Positions 58,737 to 64,000 of a stretch of 64,000 nucleotides of DNA are shown here, piece after piece. This stretch comes from Misgurnus anguillicaudatus. Taxonomy: Eukaryota; Chordata; Actinopteri; Cypriniformes; Cobitidae. Made by a program: the position numbers and the translations under genes. Location of the stretch: assembly GCF_027580225.2 (NCBI RefSeq), contig NC_073356.2:3410001-3474000 (forward strand). Reading direction: 5' to 3'. The notes beneath the pieces were generated by a model. It had not been told where the DNA came from. It saw nothing but the letters and a program-made list of their open reading frames with translations, and searched no databases. The stretch's first letter is position 1. Every line of letters starts with the position of its first letter.

Positions 58737-58830
58737 TTAAAGGAAGGGTCTACTCATTTTCAATATTAAACTATGTTATTACCTTAACTAAGAAGAGTTG
58801 ATACATCCCTCTATCATCTGTGTGCGTGCA
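58737..58830. mobile_element. Foldback terminus fragment
   Basis: Matches the end of the foldback element at 29002 for about 92 bp (GTCTACTCATTTTCAATATT ... CTATCATCTGTGTGCGTGCA). It then passes abruptly into DIRS sequence. Confidence 0.8.
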
Positions 58831-59955
58831 CTGGCTGGCTGCCCTCGGTTAGTGAATAAAATAGGCGACAGTGGGTATCGTCCGGCGACGCAAATAGGTC
58901 TATCTGCGCACAACCGAACTTCTTCCAAATCAGCTGGACCGTCTGGGGGTGGAGTCGGCCGCTGCTGCTGCCATATGCCCCAGGAGCTTCTGAAATTGTT
59001 TCAGCGGGACCGCATTCTTCCCTCGGAATGAACCGAGGCAAGTCAGAATTGACTGGACGCGCTCTTCTGTCAAACGCGCCGATAAATCGATCAAGTCCAG
59101 TTCCATACCGAGAAAAGAGATCCTCTGCGTGGGGCAGAGTTTGCTCTTTTCCCAGTTGACCCGAAGACCCAAACGGGCAAGATGCCGAAGCGTTAGATCT
59201 CTGTGCTTGCACAGCGTCCGCCGACAATGCGCTATTATAAGCCAATCGTCGAGGTAAGCCAATATGCGAACACCGCTCTCTCTGAGGGGCTTTAACGCCG
59301 CCTCCAATACTTTCGTGAACACACGGGGAGAGAGAGACAGCCCGAATGGTAAAACTTTGTACTGATATGCCCGACCTTCGAAAGCAAACCGGAGAAACGG
59401 TCTGTGACGAGGGAGAATAGACACATGAAAGTACGTGTCTTTCAGGTCTATTGCTGCAAACCCATCTTGGGGGCGTATTGAATTGAATATTTGCTTCGGT
59501 GTAATCATCCTGAAAGACCTCTTCTGAAGAGATCTGTTCAGGACGCGCAAATCCAAGATCGGTTGTAACCCGCCGCCTTTCTTGGGGACTATGAAATACG
59601 GGCTGTAGAAACCCGACTTCATCTCGGTAAGAGGGACCGGCTCGATCGCGTCCTTCGCCAGCAGGACTTCGACCTCTGCACGCAGTACATGTGCATCGGA
59701 CGCTTTCACCGTGGTGAAACGTACGCCCGAGAATTTGGGTGTGTGCCGGTTGAATTGAATTTCGTAACCGAGGCGGATCATGCGTAAAACCCAACGAGAC
59801 GGGCTGGGAAGCTGAAGCCAAGCCCCCAGGGACCGCACGAGAGGAATTAACGGCACTACCGGTGTACCCGCGGTGGGGGAACGAAGCGAGACAGGTGGGA
59901 CTGCCAGTGCGTCTGCTGTGACAGCATAAGCATCTACAGTATGTGTGTGTGACAC
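58814..59955 (-). pseudogene. DIRS reverse transcriptase with RNase H remnant
   Basis: The 341-codon frame (59955-58930) reads a DIRS RT: GFYSPYFIVPKKGGGLQPIL, DLRVLNRSLQKRSFRM, FAAIDLKDTYFHVSILPRHR (catalytic D), KVLPFGLSLSPRVFTKV and ILAYLDDWLIIA (catalytic YLDD). After LLGHMAAAAA the expected RNase H core is missing. In another frame a short tail IWKKFGCAQIDLFASPDDTH then LFYSLTEG remains and runs into the foldback fragment. The deletion and truncation make it non-functional. Confidence 0.9.
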
Positions 59956-60343
59956 TGACCTGAGCCCGCTGAGGGTGATGGTCGTCTGGTCTCCTCAGCG
60001 GAGAGCGCAGACTCCGAAGGGGGTGCTGGTGGTCCGGTCTCCGCAGTGGAGAACTCGGACTCCTCAGAACACCCGCTGGCGATAGAGGAGAGGGAGGAAG
60101 AGCATCTGACTGCCCGCTCACATCTCTCTCGATCCTCTGGAGACCTGGAGAAGGAATAGGAATGCACTCTTTTTGTGGTTTTGTGGAGAAACAAAACGAA
60201 ACCAAAGATTTTCCACCCGGCCCTCTACCGGTGGAAGGAGCGGTGCCATCACCTGAAGCCGCCTCTCCACATGCCTGGTGGGCAGCACCCATTAAACCGG
60301 AGGACTGTCTGCAAGCACGGGAGGGGAGGGTTGGGCGGTTCTT

Positions 60344-61227
60344 TTAGGAGGGAGCGGTGGCCAGACACAGCTGCATCGCGACCACACGCTCCACGGGAGG
60401 GATCCCCGTATAACCCTTAGCGGCTCCGCTGGTGAGGAAGGTGAGGGGGGATGGCTGAAACGGCCGTAATCGGGTTGAAAACGGCGACTTCCAGGTTTTA
60501 GTCAGCTCCTCGTGCACCTCAGGGAAGAATGGCACCGGCGGAGAGGGTTGTGAAACCCTGGCAGCTCCAAAGAACCAATCATCCAGGCGGGAAAATTCGG
60601 GCTGAGGGGGGTTAACCCACTCTAACCCTACAGTCTCCGCCGCTCGAGCGAGCACGGCAACCATCTCTGGATCGAACTCTGGCGTCCCAACTCGACCGGA
60701 GGGGGAGGGGGCCCACCCTCGGATGCTGCGGTCTTCGTGGATCCGGAGGGAGGCACAACAGATTCTACAGACATCGTAGAACACGACGCTGAAGTCTCCA
60801 TCGGCACATCTACCGGCTGTGGATGAGGAGGCTGAGAGCTGGAGGACGAATCCCCCGACCGGTTCAGCACAGTGATGCGAAGATCATCCTTTGAGAGCTT
60901 TACAGCCGCGCCGTGGCGGCGTTCAGCACTCGCAGGATGCAGGTTGCGTTTTTCCCGGAGGAAAGACAACCGTCTCCACAAATCCACAAGGCACATGTTC
61001 TCGCAGTGAGAACACTTACCCCCAGCAAACGCTGCCTCCGCGTGCTCGATGCCCAAGCACGAGAGACAACGCTCGTGACCGTCCTTCGGACCCATGTACT
61101 TTCCGCACCCAAGATTGCACGGACGAAAAGCCATCCTGAAAAGGACGCTGATCTCCGGATATACGAGAGAGTGGCTGCCTTTAACAAGGCACAAAGCTCT
61201 CCGTATCACTCTTTTAGGGAAATTCAC
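60344..61227 (-). pseudogene. DIRS ORF1 (Gag-like), frameshifted
   Basis: First frame (61227-60628): MAFRPCNLGCGKYMGPKDGH, then CLSCLGIEHAEAAFAGGKCS and HCENM, a cysteine/histidine-rich DIRS ORF1 start. After GSTKTAASEGG the protein continues in a second frame (60784-60344): FDPEMVAVLARAAETVGLEW and RVVAMQLCLATAPS. The frame then stops. A third frame from 60292 (MGAAHQACGEAASGDG) carries the next piece and then collapses. One or more indels separate these parts. Confidence 0.8.
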
Positions 61228-61564
61228 TCAGATGCTCAGTTGATGATGCACACAGGGAAAGGCAACGCACACACTAAACTCAAAACAAAAAAGATGTTGA
61301 GCCGTGGAATACTGCGAAGCGTCCGCTGTGGTACTGCTAGTCCAACCAACTTCAGCAATCGATCCCAACAGAGTAGAGTAGCTTCTCAGTAGCAGATACT
61401 GCCGGCTTTCGAAGCAAAAAAGCTAATTTCCCTATTTGCACCTGTTGCTTATAAAGGCACCTGGCGGGGCGGCGCCAGCATTATGCAAATATCTCAATGC
61501 CAAGTTCATTGGCGTTTTAGTAGTACTCGAAGCAGATTGGTCTCTCTAATCGAGTTCCCAATTC

Positions 61565-61596
61565 GTCGGTCACGACGTGACGTCGTAGTGACCGAC
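61565..61596. repeat. DIRS terminal-repeat hairpin
   Basis: GTCGGTCAC ... GTGACCGAC, 9-bp perfect stem around a CG-rich 14-base loop that itself contains GACGT/ACGTC. Confidence 0.85.
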
Positions 61597-61607
61597 TGAA
61601 AGGGAAC

Positions 61608-64000
61608 ATTTAGTGTCTGTTGTTGTTTTTATAACTTGGACTTAGGCATGGGGCGGTAACCGGGTTACCGCAGTCACGTGACGCATGCCGCGGGTCTGAG
61701 CTCCTCACCATTATCACCAGGGTTCTAAATTAACACCCGCCAACCCGCCAAATGCAGGTTAAAATTCATTTTGGCGGGTGTTAATAAAAACTTACTAGCC
61801 AGTTTGGCTGGTGATGCATGAGGCATTGCATGCAAGATACATAAAGCTCCGTTCTCGGTCATTTATCCCTCTGGCAGTACTTCCTACATTTCCCATGAAC
61901 ATGCCGTAATGCTACGTGATGATGTTTATACGCCAATTGGTTGCGCGCAGTTTGCAGCGAAACCCGCGCGAGAAACCATGGAAACGAACTGAGCGTCCAC
62001 CAGAAAACTAAAGGAAGAAGGAGAACGAACGGGCAGAGCAGGGAGGATAGACTAGACAGCGGTGTCGCCACACCCCTTTACTGGGGCATGTGATCCAGTG
62101 TAAATCTTTCGTGCCCAGGTGTAAATCTCAAGTTTAAATTTTACTAGTGTATTCCTTTACAAAGATAATAGCGGCAAAACAGATCTATATGCAATGTAGT
62201 TACCCAATTTACGCTTGTAAAGCGACAAAGCAGTCGCACTGATGCGTGCACGCATGTATCCATGACCACGCGCGTCTTTGCGTTCCTCCGCGCAACTCCA
62301 TCCAAAAGGGGACGCCACGCGAATGAGTAATTATGAAAACATGACGAGACGTAAGTTTCTAAATAATAATGCTAATCTTTTTTTGACTCGATCATTATTG
62401 GCTTCTGTAGATGGACATCAGAAATGTTTTGTGCGAAACAGGGAAAGGGAAGCAGAAAGGAGAGATGATGAGTTTAAGGGAGGTAAGACAAACTACATCC
62501 TCACCCTGTCAGGTCTCAAACATTAGAGGAAATATCTCAGGAAAGCCTTTTGTCAAGTCTATAGGATTGCATTGTTGCTGAGAAAATCTACAGATGTATG
62601 TGTTATACTGTTCTGTATTTTTAGATATGAAATTAATATTTAGTTTACTACTATTTAACTCTAGGACACTACATAAACAGTTAGCAGTAACTGTGACTGA
62701 GATTATTTAGTATAGCAGTCATAAAATGACTGGTTTCTTAAAATATTGTAAAAATAAGGGTAACACTTTACAATAACAGTACATGAATAATCATGTACTA
62801 ATACATAAATTAATAATTACTTTAATATGAAGTAATGATAAGTTAAGCCATGTACTAATCAATAACTAACCATAACTATGTCATGAGTCATATGAATTCA
62901 TGCATGAATTACAGCCACCTTAACTACACATTAATACATGTTTGTTAGTTAATGCATTAATTAACACTTTGGGTAACCGAAATCAAACATGCTCTAGAAC
63001 AGTGGTTCCCAACGGTTTGCAGGATCTGATGCTTTGTTTGAGGTAAAATAAAGATGCATAAAATGTTCCACTTATAATTTTAGAAACAAAATATATTTTT
63101 GCAAATTAATATGCTCACAATTCCAACATAGCAGGTAGTTAAAGTATTTTATTATGTAAGATAATTGTTCCGTATTTTTGTGTGCTTGTTAATGTAGATT
63201 GCAAAATCAAAAGGAAGGTGGATGTAAACGTTACAGCCTACAACAGGCTGCCTGCTTGTTGCACTTGTGGTCTGCTGCTTTTGGCGCTGTCAAAATATTT
63301 CAGTAAAAATTATTCTGACTAGTCCTCAGAAATGACAAACATAGTCACAATGCCAAATGTATAGTGTTCATATAGAGACCATCAAACGGTCAAATCATAC
63401 CAGTTTATTTTTGAAAGCTATTATAATGTTATCTTGATGTTATTTTAATTATTGTTTATTTAATTTTTCACAATTAATTGTATCAGGATCAGCGTTCAGC
63501 CAGGGGCGAATCTACGGGTGGATTGACAGCTTGCCCACCCAATCAGATTCATTGAAATACATTGTTTTTTCATTCAAATCGTAACTCTTCAACCATTTGA
63601 ACTATCAAAAAATTAGAATTGCTCCTAAAGAAGACAAATTGCGCTTTTTGGCAATATATGGTTTATTACGGTAATGTCTTGTTTTCCGTCCACCAATCGC
63701 TGCTGATTTCTAGAGCGGAAGAGGCGGGTTTGAAGAGAGCGCGCGGTAGGCTAGATTGCACTGAGTAGCAGATTCGTGTGTATGCGTGGATCACTGCGGT
63801 AAAGAAAAGACTCCTAAATAAAAACGGTGTAATCCAGGAACACTAAAGTTAACTCGGTCTTGGTGGCTCGGGACTCGATGGCCCGACTGGACTGTTTAAG
63901 TTGATTTTCAATAAAGCAGTGTTGAATTTTTTGTTTCTGGGTCCTCTATGTTTCAGAACCTTGCTTAGGTAAGCCACGGACGTTTAGCTAAATAAATGCT
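61608..64000. other. Unassigned flank with hAT-like fragments
   Basis: Repeat-like pieces without complete ends: GGGCGGTAACCGGGTTACCG at about 61651, AACACCCGCCAACCCGCCAA with its inverted TTGGCGGGTGTTAATAA at about 61735-61790, GTAACACTTTACAATAAC at about 62760, CAGTGGTTCCCAAC at about 63000 and CCAGGGGCGAATCTACGGGT at about 63499. A 70-codon frame (61859-62071) and an 82-codon frame (62278-62526) have no domain and are not called. Confidence 0.5.

Larger units (their letters stand above)
58831..61607 (-). mobile_element. DIRS-type retrotransposon, 3'-truncated
   Basis: A minus-strand element whose 5' end is a GTTCCCTTTCAGTCGGTCAC terminal repeat (61607), with a perfect GTCGGTCAC/GTGACCGAC hairpin (61565-61573 and 61588-61596). 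Gag-like ORF1 and a DIRS-type RT follow. Much of the RNase H, the methyltransferase-like region, the tyrosine recombinase and the 3' repeat are absent. It ends at the foldback fragment near 58830. Confidence 0.85.

Overview
The window looks like repeat-dense teleost nuclear DNA, most likely from a cyprinid (carp/Danio-type) fish. The grounds are the combination of Ty3/Gypsy, DIRS, L2-like and L1/Tx1-like retrotransposons, Tc1-like and TTAA-flanked DNA transposons, and intronless-coding class A GPCR genes. I see no bacterial operons, CRISPR arrays, rRNA or tRNA genes. The species assignment is an inference. Only two open, apparently cellular protein genes were found: a pair of near-identical GPCRs at 33.4-34.3 kb and 57.1-58.0 kb, both on the minus strand. 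Nearly everything else is mobile DNA in nested layers.

Layout. 0-1.5 kb: head-to-head Tc1-like inverted repeats with a gutted transposase, then a LINE endonuclease fragment. 1.48-22.2 kb: a tandem array of a roughly 1.75 kb unit with 13 terminal hairpins, resembling a Helitron/Helentron-associated non-autonomous element. A 9.67 kb Ty3/Gypsy element with a PNMA-like Gag (1713-11383, minus) is inserted in it. 22.6-28.4 kb: a decayed chromodomain Gypsy element (minus). 29.0-29.6 kb: a foldback element. 30.2-32.9 kb: a minus-strand LINE split by a young non-autonomous LTR element with a perfect target-site duplication. 33.4-34.3 kb: GPCR copy 1. 34.6-38.5 kb: a nest of a MITE containing a TTAA foldback element containing a 3'-truncated L1/Tx1-like LINE. 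40.3-43.5 kb: MITEs and microsatellites. 44.7 kb: sequence matching the 5' untranslated exon of the GPCR. 45.6 kb: a solo LTR. 48.2-51.7 kb: an L2-like LINE with an ORF1 esterase. 52.5-55.3 kb: a second Helitron-like family copy. 56.4-58.3 kb: GPCR copy 2. 58.7-61.6 kb: a truncated DIRS element. 61.6-64 kb: unassigned sequence with hAT-like fragments.

Interactions. The two GPCR copies lie in a segmental duplication that includes a shared downstream repeat. Copy 2 has a 5'UTR intron of about 0.3 kb. If the matching exon at 44.7 kb serves copy 1, that intron has grown to about 10.4 kb by nested insertions. Two notable readings in the Gypsy element are a T TTA AAC heptamer placed directly before the gag stop (candidate -1 frameshift signal) and a stop codon directly before the protease DTG. 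At least five elements in the window are flanked by TTAA, two of them 216-bp copies of one family. All comparisons were made by eye.
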